Shown: positions 54,394-62,793, counted from the first letter of the stretch. The stretch: 64,000 nucleotides of DNA from Lacihabitans soyangensis (GCF_024343775.1 NZ_RJUF01000017.1:1-64000); one strand, 5' to 3'. Notes: a model not told the origin generated them from the letters alone. Made by a program: numbers and translations.

Positions 54394-57300
54394 ATGTGTA
54401 GGAATTCGGTCTATTGTTTTTTATTTTTTATCCTTTTGACAGTCAAGGGCCAAGGACAGTTCGGTAATGAGTGGATTAATGAAAACAATGTTATTTTTAA
54501 AATAACAATTAAAGAAAAGGGCATTTATAGATTGGGTTACGATGAATTGAAAATTGCGGGCTTTCCTGTCGAAACCTCTAAACCGAAGTCCTTCCAACTC
54601 TTACATCATGGCAGGCAAGTGCCTTTATATATTTATGGTGAGGAAGATAACCATTTTGATATTGAAGATTATATAGAATTCTATGCCGAGGGAAACAATG
54701 GTGAACAGGACTCACTTCTCTACAGACCTTACGGCTCTCGCATGAATATATACCATAGTTTGTTTTCGGATGAGACAGCCTATTTTCTAACCTATGGAGA
54801 TACGCCCTCGCGAACGGAGATTATTCCGTCAATAACGTTTAATTCCGAATTAATCGAAAAATTTCATCTTGAGCAACAAATTAGGGTTTTTGCAGACCAG
54901 TATTCATTCAACAATAGTATAGGATTCCCACCTTTTGTAATGCAAAGTTATTTTGAAGAAGGTGAAGGATGGACCGGAAAAATAGTGGTGGCAGATACTG
55001 CTGCAAAGTTTCCGATAAAAATGTTGAATTATTTGCCCCAATCAGATTTACCGCCCATTTTGGAGTGTCTTGTAAACGGTAGGACCGAAGTTACCCATGA
55101 TATCAATATTAGTGTTGAGAATGTAGATGGTTCTAATAGAAGTATTGGAAAAATTGACTACTTCGGTTTTGCCCCTTTAAAACTTCAAACGCACATAAGG
55201 CCAGAGGAGATTTCTTCGGCCGGACAGGTTTTGCTACGAACCAAGTCTTCCAAAAAAGAAAGAACAGAATGGCATTCCATGACCTATCATAAACTTACTT
55301 ATCCGCAGGCGTTCGATATGAGTGGATTACAATCAAAGTATTTTTATTTGAATCCTTCCACGCAAACAAATCGTTATTTGCTTATTAATAATGCCTCGCA
55401 AAACTCTACGGCTTACACTATAAAAAATAGATATTCTTTTCAGAAAATACCCAATCAGTTAATTAATAACAAATTAGGTTTGGCTATTGCCACAGTCCCA
55501 TCAGTACAGACTACTATTTTTGTAAGTTCGGATATCAAAAAACCTTTAGCTATTGAGAAAGTCAATTTGAATTTAGAATATAAGGTGGATGCCAATTATC
55601 TTATCATTACACATCCAAATTTAAGACTCTCCGCCAACGAATATGCCAAATATCGAGACTCTGAAGAAGGAGGAAAATTCAAAACTAATGTAATAGAAAT
55701 ACAGGACTTATACTTAAATTTTGCATTTGGTGAACGTACACCACTCGCCATCAGAAGATTTATCGATTTCAAATTGTCTAATGGTAATAAAATTGACAAT
55801 CTTCTGCTCATTGGTCGTGGAAAGAGTTTTCCTGACCAACTCAAAACAGATGTAACGTCCGATATGGTGCCGACGTTTGGGTATCCCGGTTCTGATATTC
55901 TGCTCACTGCTGGATTGCAGGGTTTTGATATTGATGTTCAGGCTGTACCAACTGGTCGGTTAAGTGTAATTTCTAACCGCGAGGTATTGAATTATCTTCA
56001 AAAACTGAAAGAATACGAGGCCAATACAGAAGATGTTTTGTGGAAAAAAAATCTTTTGCACTTAAGTGGCGGTGGTTCCAAAACCGAAATTTCTTATTTT
56101 AGAGGTATTCTAGAAAGTATTGAACCCAAGGTGGAGGATAGTTATCTGGCAGGAAAAGTAGAGGCTCTTTCTAAGGTTACTGACGCCACTGTTGAAAATA
56201 TTGATATTTCCTCTGAGGTAAATAATGGACTAGGAATGATTACATTTTTTGGACATTCCTCTTCCACTGCCACAGATCTAAACATAGGCAACGCCTCTAG
56301 CCCCTCCTCTAAGCTTCAAAATAAAGGTAAATATCCGCTCATGTATTTTAATGGCTGCGGGGTAGGTAATGTTTTCAATAGGTATGACTTGCTTACCTCA
56401 GATTGGCTTATTACACCTAACGTTGGGGCAGTCGCTGTTTTTGCCAATTCCTTTTGGAGTTATGATACCCCTACCAACCGTTATATACATAATCTCTATG
56501 AAAAACTTTTTCAGGATAAAGAAACAATTGGCCTTTCGATAGGTGAAATCCAGCAGGCTGTAAATCGCAAAATCAAAACAGAAGGGGCTGACCAGTTGAT
56601 GTTGTCAAATATTCATCAATTGGTACTGCAAGGAGATCCTGCTCTCAGAATATTTTCATTAAAGAAGCCGGATTTGAAAATGGAAAGAATCTTTATTAGG
56701 TCTGCCAAAGAAGGCCTTCCCATATCTGCTAATGATTCAGTTTCTGTTGGTATAGTAGTTTCAAATTTGGGTAGATACGAGAAGAATACCAACTTCAAAG
56801 TGTCTTTGTCGGCAATTGAAGGACAAAAAGCTCTTCAGAAAATTGCAATTATTCCTGCAGTAGCACACAGAGATACCATAATTCTAAATTTGAAAAAGGA
56901 TCTGAACATATCGGAAATTACGGCAACATTGGATTTCGATAATAAAGTGGAAGAGTTTAACGAGAAAAACAATTTTGGCATATTAAAAATTAACTGGTCA
57001 GAGGCAAGCCCATATGCTAGTTTTCCTCCCGATATAGTAGTTGATAAATTGGGGCCACTATTAGATGTGTATTTTGATGATGTAAAATTGAGAAATGAGG
57101 ATTTTGTGGATTCAAAGGCTTTAATTAAAATAATACTTTCGGACGAAAATCCACTTTTTTCTAAGGATACTTCTGGGATTTCATTGTATTTACAAGCTTG
57201 TGAAAGCTGTAGATTAATAAAAGTGCCAGCTGCTAGTATTACACAGATTCAGGTTACACCAAATACTGTTGAGGCACAGTTTGTTCTTCCAAATTTACCA

Positions 57301-57678
57301 AAGGGACGGTATAGTTTGTTCGCTGTTGGAAAAGATAGTCATCAGAATACGTCCGGAAATGGATATAGTATTACTTTTCAAATTTCAGAAGGCTTCCAGC
57401 CTACAAAGCTAAGAATCTATCCAAATCCAGCTGAAACATTTGCAAATTTAGAATTTCAGGTAATCGGTTCATCTAAGCCAATAGAAGGGGTTGTTTATCT
57501 TTACGATAGTTTTGGACGACTTAATGAAAAGGTAATTTTTTCTCCAAAAATTGGTAAGAATGATTTGTTTATTAATCAAAATGGAAAACTACCAGCAGGT
57601 ATTTATGTTTTCAAAGCTCTTATTAATTGGTCTGATGGCAATGTGGAAACATTAGAAGGTAAAATAATAATAAAGTAA
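54394..57678 (+). CDS. C25-family (gingipain/PorU-like) cysteine peptidase, T9SS cargo
   Basis: The 1094-residue protein has a signal peptide (about 1-21) and an N-terminal PorU-like region with GIYRLGYDELKIAGFPV near 42-58. The C25 catalytic domain is at about 415-760, with catalytic His621 in FFGHSSS and Cys655 in YFNGCGVGN. A C-terminal T9SS sorting domain follows, beginning LRIYPNPAETF near residue 1007. PorU is the sortase of T9SS but normally lacks its own sorting signal, so this is more likely a secreted C25 peptidase. It is the only + strand gene in the lasso island. Whether it acts on the peptide, the cargo proteins or neither is unknown. Confidence 0.88.
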   Translation: MCRNSVYCFLFFILLTVKGQGQFGNEWINENNVIFKITIKEKGIYRLGYDELKIAGFPVETSKPKSFQLLHHGRQVPLYIYGEEDNHFDIEDYIEFYAEGNNGEQDSLLYRPYGSRMNIYHSLFSDETAYFLTYGDTPSRTEIIPSITFNSELIEKFHLEQQIRVFADQYSFNNSIGFPPFVMQSYFEEGEGWTGKIVVADTAAKFPIKMLNYLPQSDLPPILECLVNGRTEVTHDINISVENVDGSNRSIGKIDYFGFAPLKLQTHIRPEEISSAGQVLLRTKSSKKERTEWHSMTYHKLTYPQAFDMSGLQSKYFYLNPSTQTNRYLLINNASQNSTAYTIKNRYSFQKIPNQLINNKLGLAIATVPSVQTTIFVSSDIKKPLAIEKVNLNLEYKVDANYLIITHPNLRLSANEYAKYRDSEEGGKFKTNVIEIQDLYLNFAFGERTPLAIRRFIDFKLSNGNKIDNLLLIGRGKSFPDQLKTDVTSDMVPTFGYPGSDILLTAGLQGFDIDVQAVPTGRLSVISNREVLNYLQKLKEYEANTEDVLWKKNLLHLSGGGSKTEISYFRGILESIEPKVEDSYLAGKVEALSKVTDATVENIDISSEVNNGLGMITFFGHSSSTATDLNIGNASSPSSKLQNKGKYPLMYFNGCGVGNVFNRYDLLTSDWLITPNVGAVAVFANSFWSYDTPTNRYIHNLYEKLFQDKETIGLSIGEIQQAVNRKIKTEGADQLMLSNIHQLVLQGDPALRIFSLKKPDLKMERIFIRSAKEGLPISANDSVSVGIVVSNLGRYEKNTNFKVSLSAIEGQKALQKIAIIPAVAHRDTIILNLKKDLNISEITATLDFDNKVEEFNEKNNFGILKINWSEASPYASFPPDIVVDKLGPLLDVYFDDVKLRNEDFVDSKALIKIILSDENPLFSKDTSGISLYLQACESCRLIKVPAASITQIQVTPNTVEAQFVLPNLPKGRYSLFAVGKDSHQNTSGNGYSITFQISEGFQPTKLRIYPNPAETFANLEFQVIGSSKPIEGVVYLYDSFGRLNEKVIFSPKIGKNDLFINQNGKLPAGIYVFKALINWSDGNVETLEGKIIIK

Positions 57679-57680
57679 GG

Positions 57681-58373
57681 TTATTTAGAAATCCCCTTTT
57701 CTAATAGTTTGATTTTTCGAACCACCCCAAAATCTATCTGGTTCTTTCCAATGCATGTTGGACTGGACTGACAGTATGCTAATACCATTTTTTCGCTGTA
57801 GATCATCCCGTAGGTAGGAGCATATACTTCGAAATGAACGTTCTTTGTTATCAACGAAGAATCATTTTTCAAATATACCGACACAGTGTTGTTGAAATAA
57901 TTACCGTTTACTGCAAAACTTTCCCCTATATTTTGATATATATTTTTTTCTACATTTAAGTTGTTGTACTCATTTCTGTTCCAATATTGCCCACTTTGGA
58001 TAGGGAAAACTAGTTTCACTTGGGTAATATTGTTCTCCGTTCTGATAGCCCTATTTGCAAACAATTGGCTACTCCATACGGAGTCTATTTTCCAAGGGTG
58101 GGCTAAATCTTGTTTTTTGAATCGTTGAATTTTATAAACTTTATCTTTGGTAGGATTTTCATATACTTCATTGACTTCCTCTTTTATATAATATTTCGCC
58201 TGAATTTCAATATTAGGAATGTTATAACGAGTCTCTGAAACTTCATAAACTTGATATTGTCCAAGCTCCAAGGGAAAATAGGTATAGTCGGACATTTGTC
58301 CATTTTCTTGCTTTTCGCAGCTAAATAACAAAACAGACAGGACAAGAATGTTAATAATATTAAGTCGATTCAT
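57681..58373 (-). CDS. Predicted lipoprotein coupled to the lasso cyclase gene
   Basis: The 230-residue protein has a lipoprotein signal (MNRLNIINILVLSVLLFSCE) with the lipobox Cys near residue 19. A beta-rich body follows, with YTYFPLELGQYQVYEV near 30-45, then alternating beta-type strands. No enzyme motif is seen. Its start overlaps the end of the cyclase gene by 14 bp, so it is translated with the lasso genes. An outer-membrane role such as export, reception or immunity for the peptide is possible but is inference. It is convergent with the C25 gene, whose stop is 2 bp away, so no terminator fits between them. Confidence 0.72.
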   Translation of the reverse strand: MNRLNIINILVLSVLLFSCEKQENGQMSDYTYFPLELGQYQVYEVSETRYNIPNIEIQAKYYIKEEVNEVYENPTKDKVYKIQRFKKQDLAHPWKIDSVWSSQLFANRAIRTENNITQVKLVFPIQSGQYWNRNEYNNLNVEKNIYQNIGESFAVNGNYFNNTVSVYLKNDSSLITKNVHFEVYAPTYGMIYSEKMVLAYCQSSPTCIGKNQIDFGVVRKIKLLEKGISK

Positions 58374-60306
58374 TACTAATTATTTTGAGATGTTTTGCCT
58401 GTAATTTATCAAAAAAATCAAGCCAAAGGGCGAGATGTATAGTCCGGTTGGCTAGCCAGATATACTTAGTCTTTTTGTTGATTGTTACTTTATGGTCGAA
58501 AATTTTTAATAGTAGTTGATCGAAAACTAACTTGTCAACAATGTCCCAAACCCTATGACTATCACTATTTTCGGTACCGAAATCATGCCAAAGCTGTTCG
58601 AAATATTTCATGAAATAATGCGAGAAATCAGCTTTGGATGTTCTTAGCCTAACCGTTTCTGGTAAAATATCTTTCATAGCATAACGTAGAGTTCCTCTAC
58701 AATTACCCTCTGCAAATCTTGTTTCAGAATTAACCGCAACCGCTATTTCTACTAATCTTTTGTCAAGAAAAGGATGAATAGCTTGCACTCCAAGACTTTT
58801 CATTACTGTATTTTGTTGTTCTATAACCGACATGTTTAGGTTAGTAAAACTATATCCGAAATGTTCTTTTCTGAAAGAATCCAAGTCTTTCTTAGTTCCT
58901 TTAAATTCAAATAAAGGGGTCTTATGCTGTTGATTTACAAGATTTAGTAGGCTGTATTTTTTGTTTTTTTTAGAAAGTTTGTTTCTAATGAAAGTGAATC
59001 CTGTCTGAAAAGGAATAAAAAAAACAAATTTGTATTCTAATAGAAAGCGATTCCAAATACTGAAAGCCCTCTTCAAATTGCCTTTTTTAACAAAATCAAT
59101 TATTTTTCTTTCAATAAAAAACTTTGTGTACAACTTGCTCTTTTGTCGATTTGATTTTCTGTTCCAATCTTCAAAAAATGGATTCAAGTCTCTTTTGGAA
59201 ACATATTGTTCAATGCTAGACTTTAGTAGGCTCCAATTTCCATCGTTTACAAGTTCATCCAAATATTCTGTTCCATAGGCCACAACTGCATCGCCACCAT
59301 CACCAGTTAGGATTTTTTTACTGCCAAGTTCTTTTGCTTTCTCGGCTAAAGAGAAAAATGAGTATCCGGGTATAAATAGAGAATCGGGCAGCCCACAAAT
59401 TTCTATGTTTCTTTTAGCCAATTCTAAAGGATTCTCAGAGGCATGAATTTCGTGATGTTCAAGTTCCCACCTTTCTACTACTTCATTAGCAAAGTGTCGT
59501 TCATCGCTTGGCCTGTCGCCAGTGCAGAAATAAAGAGAATTAACATCACAACCTAGAAGTTTTGAAATACTCGAAATGCTAGATGAGTCTAATCCTCCGC
59601 TAAGATTGGAACAAATTTTTTCGTTTGGTAGCGTATTCTTTTTAATCGAATCCTTTAAAGTTTCCTTAAAGAGTCCTATTAGTTCAGAAGGGGTACGGTT
59701 TACATAATCAGGAATTTTAGTGTTCCAACAGCACTCTTGAATGATTTTAAAATCTTTTAAATTGCAAACAACTTTATGAGCTGGAAGTACCTTTGAAACA
59801 TTTAGAAAAAGAGTTTCTGAGCAATATGGTCTACTGAGGGCATTAAAATCTAAATAATTCTTTAAAGCAGTGTAATTGACAGAAGATGAGGAGTAATTTA
59901 CAATATCGAGTAAGTCGGTGGCAACTGTAAAACTTTTATCACCGGCCTGATAAAATAAGTTTTGTAAACCGAAGTGATCCCTAAATCCAACAATATTATT
60001 TGATAAAAGATCTATTATTGCCAACGCAATTTTTCCATCTAAAGTATTGAATAAATCGTTACCAAGAGTGGTATAAGCATTCAAAACAGCCTCCGCAAGG
60101 TTGGTGGATGTAGTGTTGTGTGGGCTTATATAATCTTGCTCATTATGAAGCTTGCCTTCAACTACACATATAAGCCCTTGGTGGTTATTGAAAAAACTAA
60201 TCTGTTTACAGTTGGTATATATATGCCAAAGTTCATTAGAAAATAAAGTCCAATGTTCAAATGGCATTGGCAAGTCTTTACAATTAAAGCGGATTAGAAA
60301 TGCCAA
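58360..60306 (-). CDS. Lasso peptide cyclase (asparagine synthetase-like, C protein)
   Basis: The 648-residue protein is an asparagine-synthetase homologue. The synthetase half has the pyrophosphate loop SNLSGGLDSSSIS near 234-246, YFCTGDRPSDERHFANEVVE near 260-279, KKILTGDGGDAVVAYG near 334-349, and PFLDKRLVEIAVAV near 533-546. The N-terminal glutaminase-like half lacks the nucleophile Cys2 expected in AsnB (the start is MAFLIRF). That fits lasso cyclases, which activate the acidic side chain with ATP and close the isopeptide ring on the core N-terminus. The TTG start at 60306 lies 10 bp after the precursor stop. A later ATG at residue 14 is possible. Confidence 0.88.
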   Translation of the reverse strand: MAFLIRFNCKDLPMPFEHWTLFSNELWHIYTNCKQISFFNNHQGLICVVEGKLHNEQDYISPHNTTSTNLAEAVLNAYTTLGNDLFNTLDGKIALAIIDLLSNNIVGFRDHFGLQNLFYQAGDKSFTVATDLLDIVNYSSSSVNYTALKNYLDFNALSRPYCSETLFLNVSKVLPAHKVVCNLKDFKIIQECCWNTKIPDYVNRTPSELIGLFKETLKDSIKKNTLPNEKICSNLSGGLDSSSISSISKLLGCDVNSLYFCTGDRPSDERHFANEVVERWELEHHEIHASENPLELAKRNIEICGLPDSLFIPGYSFFSLAEKAKELGSKKILTGDGGDAVVAYGTEYLDELVNDGNWSLLKSSIEQYVSKRDLNPFFEDWNRKSNRQKSKLYTKFFIERKIIDFVKKGNLKRAFSIWNRFLLEYKFVFFIPFQTGFTFIRNKLSKKNKKYSLLNLVNQQHKTPLFEFKGTKKDLDSFRKEHFGYSFTNLNMSVIEQQNTVMKSLGVQAIHPFLDKRLVEIAVAVNSETRFAEGNCRGTLRYAMKDILPETVRLRTSKADFSHYFMKYFEQLWHDFGTENSDSHRVWDIVDKLVFDQLLLKIFDHKVTINKKTKYIWLANRTIHLALWLDFFDKLQAKHLKIISNEST

Positions 60307-60316
60307 AATGCTTTAA

Positions 60317-60460
60317 TTAAGGATTATATGTATTAGTGAAATCTGGCGTAGAACCTCCTTTTAGCGTAAGCTTGGAAACCGACCCATGTTTGATCAACTG
60401 AGGGGCCGTGTATTTTTTCTTTGCTTTTTTATCGTTAGTATTCGAATTTTTCATTTTCAT
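60317..60460 (-). CDS. Lasso peptide precursor (47 residues)
   Basis: A small gene in the 182-bp gap between the T9SS gene and the cyclase, on the cyclase strand. The leader has the canonical RRE-binding pattern YxxPxLxxxGxxxxxT as Tyr17, Pro20, Leu22, Gly26, Thr32 (YTAPQLIKHGSVSKLT). The first 16 residues are Lys-rich. After Thr32 come LKGGSTPDFTNTYNP and the stop. The only acidic residue there is Asp40, the expected ring acceptor. By the Thr(-2) rule the core is KGGSTPDFTNTYNP, with a 7-residue ring Lys1-Asp7. Starts at Gly35 or Leu33 would give rings of 6 or 8. Start is ATG 60460, with an in-frame ATG at 60454 as the alternative. Confidence 0.88.
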   Translation of the reverse strand: MKMKNSNTNDKKAKKKYTAPQLIKHGSVSKLTLKGGSTPDFTNTYNP

Positions 60461-60488
60461 AAAAGTGTAAAAGTATTCCTTATTAAGT

Positions 60489-61442
60489 TTAGTTGATAGC
60501 CACTCGGTATTTTTTTATACCTGAAGCAGTAGTGATTTTCAAGAAGTAAATACCGCTCTCTGGTTTATTTGGGAAGTCTAAGGTATAAGTAGTATCTTCT
60601 TTTCTTAGTATACCATCTATTTTTTTACCGCTTGCATTATAGACATCGCTAGATATTATAGTTTCGTTGTTTTTCATCTTAAAACTTCCAGTTGATGGAT
60701 TCGGATAGATTATGATTTCCGAAGCCCCTCCATCTGAGTTGATATCAATAATTTTTGAAAACGATACCGTACCATCTTTGTCAACTTGCCTTAACCTGTA
60801 GTAGTTAATTCCTGGAAAAGGGTTGTTATCAATAAATCTGTAGTTAATTTTCTCTGTGGATTCCCCATCTGCTTTAATTGTTTCTAAATCACCGAATTCC
60901 AAAGCATTTCCACTTCTTTGAACAACAAAATGGCTAAAACCAATTTCAGACTCTGTTTGCCAGTTTAAAGCAATTTTGTTTGATTGAGATATACCATTGA
61001 AGTAGCTTATCTTGACTGGGTTAGGATTGGTCTGGGTTACTGTAATTGCATTACATAGCGAGCTAAAATTATTATTGGCTGTTGTGCCTTCTAACGAAAG
61101 GCTCGGTGCAGTATTACACGGGATTGTTACGTTCGTAAATGTATGATTTATTACAACGCCATTACCTAGGTTATTAAGATTGCCAGTATTTGTGCAATTA
61201 ATGGTAGTTAAAGAACTAGTTTTACAAACAGGGTTAATAATTGGCGTTGCATTCAAAACAGAAAATCTGGCCGCTTTTGCAGAGTTGGATGTAGTAGTTA
61301 CGGACATTGAGATGTTGTAAGTGCAGTTTCCACCAAATGATGAAACAAAAGTTATGTTAGCTGTACCATTTCCAACACAAGCCTGACCGTTCACAAAATA
61401 AGCTTGTATGAATAATCCAAATGTTAGTAAAATATTTTTCAT
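60489..61442 (-). CDS. T9SS type-A secreted protein inside the lasso operon
   Basis: The 317-residue protein has a signal peptide (about 1-19, ending YFVNGQ). A Cys/Asn/Thr-rich beta domain follows (about 20-140, with six or more Cys), then NWQTESEIGFSHFVVQRSGN near 168-187 and a T9SS type-A sorting domain beginning near residue 240 with IIIYPNPSTGSFKM. The second half parallels the 50918-52153 protein. It lies between the B2 gene and the precursor, 28 bp before the precursor start on the same strand, so both are probably on one transcript. A role in displaying or binding the peptide is inference. Confidence 0.85.
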   Translation of the reverse strand: MKNILLTFGLFIQAYFVNGQACVGNGTANITFVSSFGGNCTYNISMSVTTTSNSAKAARFSVLNATPIINPVCKTSSLTTINCTNTGNLNNLGNGVVINHTFTNVTIPCNTAPSLSLEGTTANNNFSSLCNAITVTQTNPNPVKISYFNGISQSNKIALNWQTESEIGFSHFVVQRSGNALEFGDLETIKADGESTEKINYRFIDNNPFPGINYYRLRQVDKDGTVSFSKIIDINSDGGASEIIIYPNPSTGSFKMKNNETIISSDVYNASGKKIDGILRKEDTTYTLDFPNKPESGIYFLKITTASGIKKYRVAIN

Positions 61443-61699
61443 GATTCTAGATTAATTAAAATTCCAATTTTATTATATTTAATTTTTGAGGTGGGTAATA
61501 TTGAGACATTGTTCATTTCTAGCAAATCATTGTCTTCAAAATCACTGTTTATTCATTTCTTTAAGACCAAGTCAGGTTTGTTGAGTAACATTATTTTTGT
61601 GTCAATCGTTTCTGTAAGACATTGACTGAATAACCTTTGTGCGACGAAATTAAAAATGTTAAAATACATTTTGAGTTCATATGCTTGTGTTGTTAATTT
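61443..61699. other. Gap between the B2 gene and the T9SS gene
   Basis: A 257-bp AT-rich stretch. Both strands were searched for a second lasso precursor. Only very short frames without the YxxPxLxxxG motif were found. No exact TAnnTTTG box was found on the - strand. Confidence 0.5.
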
Positions 61700-62128
61700 T
61701 CAGTACGTCCATAATGGAATCCATGAATTTCTTGTGTTCTGTTCCATAATTGTTTCACCCTTTTTCTCAAGCCAAGCATGTGCCTCAAATCCATTTATTT
61801 TAGACACCCCTATTTTAAGTTGAATGTCATTTCTATTTTGAAATAACATCTTAGCTGTTAAGGTTTTTATTAGGCAAGTGCTTTGGAAAGGTGTAAATTT
61901 CGCTGTTCGTGTTACAATATACATGATCATTTCGTCATCAATTTTTCTGAGGTAATAGGTTGGTACAAAATCACTCATTCTTTTGTATATACGAACAAAT
62001 GTCTCAAATGGATTTGTCCTTAGGAAAAACCAATTAAAAAAAAGTAGAATCCAACTGACGCAATGGGCCAACTTAAGGGTTGTGCTGAGTTCGCAAAATA
62101 ACCTAAGCAATTTCCAATAGTTTTTCAT
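61700..62128 (-). CDS. Lasso leader peptidase (transglutaminase-like, B2)
   Basis: The 142-residue protein has the B2 (Transglut_core3) pattern. Catalytic Cys85 lies in FTPFQSTCLIKTLTAKMLF, IQLKIGVSKI lies near 102-111, and His117 is in FEAHAWLEKKGE. The 32-residue Cys-His spacing matches McjB-type enzymes. Glu129 lies where the family's third, acidic, catalytic residue is expected. The enzyme cuts the leader from the core. Membrane-like hydrophobic residues near 24-36 are common in this family. Its ATG overlaps the B1 gene by 26 bp, so B1 and B2 are translationally linked. Confidence 0.88.
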   Translation of the reverse strand: MKNYWKLLRLFCELSTTLKLAHCVSWILLFFNWFFLRTNPFETFVRIYKRMSDFVPTYYLRKIDDEMIMYIVTRTAKFTPFQSTCLIKTLTAKMLFQNRNDIQLKIGVSKINGFEAHAWLEKKGETIMEQNTRNSWIPLWTY

Positions 62129-62381
62129 GCAGAAGTTCGTTGATTATTTTCTCGAGGTCATTGGTTGCCACACTAACGTCAACATCATAATCATCCAGGA
62201 TTAAGGCCTTGAGCTCTTCGAAAGTGACAGATTCAGTTTTTAATCTCTCCCAAATGGTGGTACCTACCTCGTTGAGCTCATAGTATGTGCCTTTTCTGTG
62301 ATTAAGCAAAATCGTAGATCCACATAAGTTTGAGGACACCTGGCATTGGCTTGCTCGGTATTTGGCTAAGGAATTAACCAT
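62103..62381 (-). CDS. Lasso RRE protein (PqqD-like, B1)
   Basis: The 92-residue protein is a PqqD-family RiPP recognition element. STILLNHRKGTYYELNEVGT near 22-41 gives the beta-hairpin, and TIWERLKTESVTFEELKALI near 41-60 starts the helical part. ILDDYDVDVSVATNDLEKII near 60-79 continues it and LHEKLLEIA closes it. It binds the precursor leader through the Tyr-Pro-Leu-Gly motif and delivers it to B2 and the cyclase. It is the first gene of the B1-B2 unit. A candidate promoter lies about 130 bp upstream. Confidence 0.88.
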   Translation of the reverse strand: MVNSLAKYRASQCQVSSNLCGSTILLNHRKGTYYELNEVGTTIWERLKTESVTFEELKALILDDYDVDVSVATNDLEKIINELLHEKLLEIA

Positions 62382-62520
62382 TTTCTATTTTTACTTTTTT
62401 TTAGTATAATACCTCCAGAAAATTATTCTTTGGAGATTAAAAATTCGAACTTTATTTTACATCCGGAAAGCAGAGTTGAATTAAATATTGTGTTTGATAG
62501 CAAGCATATCTAATTTGACA

Positions 62521-62553
62521 CAAATTTAATAAATAGTACCTATTTTGTGACAA
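62521..62553 (-). promoter_or_regulatory. Candidate promoter of the lasso B1-B2 genes
   Basis: On the - strand, TTG at 62553-62551, a 22-bp spacer and TAAATTTG at 62528-62521 match the Bacteroidota consensus. It would give a leader of roughly 130 nt before the B1 start. Confidence 0.45.
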
Positions 62554-62712
62554 ATGTTGCATTTTTTTTAATGAAAATTATTTAAGGGTTAGGATGTTAA
62601 ATTATATAGTTTCACAATCCCAAAATAATCCTACCTTTTTACACTTTTTTTTAGGTTTTTATCGGAATTATGAAATTTTCTTCGTTATTCCGCACCCGAA
62701 AAATCACCCATT

Positions 62713-62793
62713 CCGTCAATTGCTTGTAATTTGAGTAATGAAAGAAAAGCACCCATAATATGGGATCCAGAGAAGATGGTTTTGAAGGGTTAA
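62713..62793 (+). pseudogene. Orphan 3' fragment of a Gfo/Idh/MocA oxidoreductase gene
   Basis: Twenty-six codons plus stop read PSIACNLSNERKAPIIWDPE and then KMVLKG. The intact gene at 49438-50829 ends PSIACNLSTERKAPVLWDPE then KMVLKG, so 23 of 26 residues agree. At DNA level 68 of 81 bases agree, and most differences are silent. The fragment therefore derives from a diverged homologous gene rather than a recent copy. No matching sequence continues upstream. Together with the intact end it brackets the lasso island in direct orientation. Confidence 0.85.

Noticed and set aside
54394-57678. PorU, the T9SS sortase itself
   Set aside because: It carries its own C-terminal sorting domain and sits away from other T9SS machinery genes, so a secreted C25 peptidase is more likely.
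61443-61699. Second lasso precursor
   Set aside because: Only frames shorter than about 25 codons without the leader motif were found.
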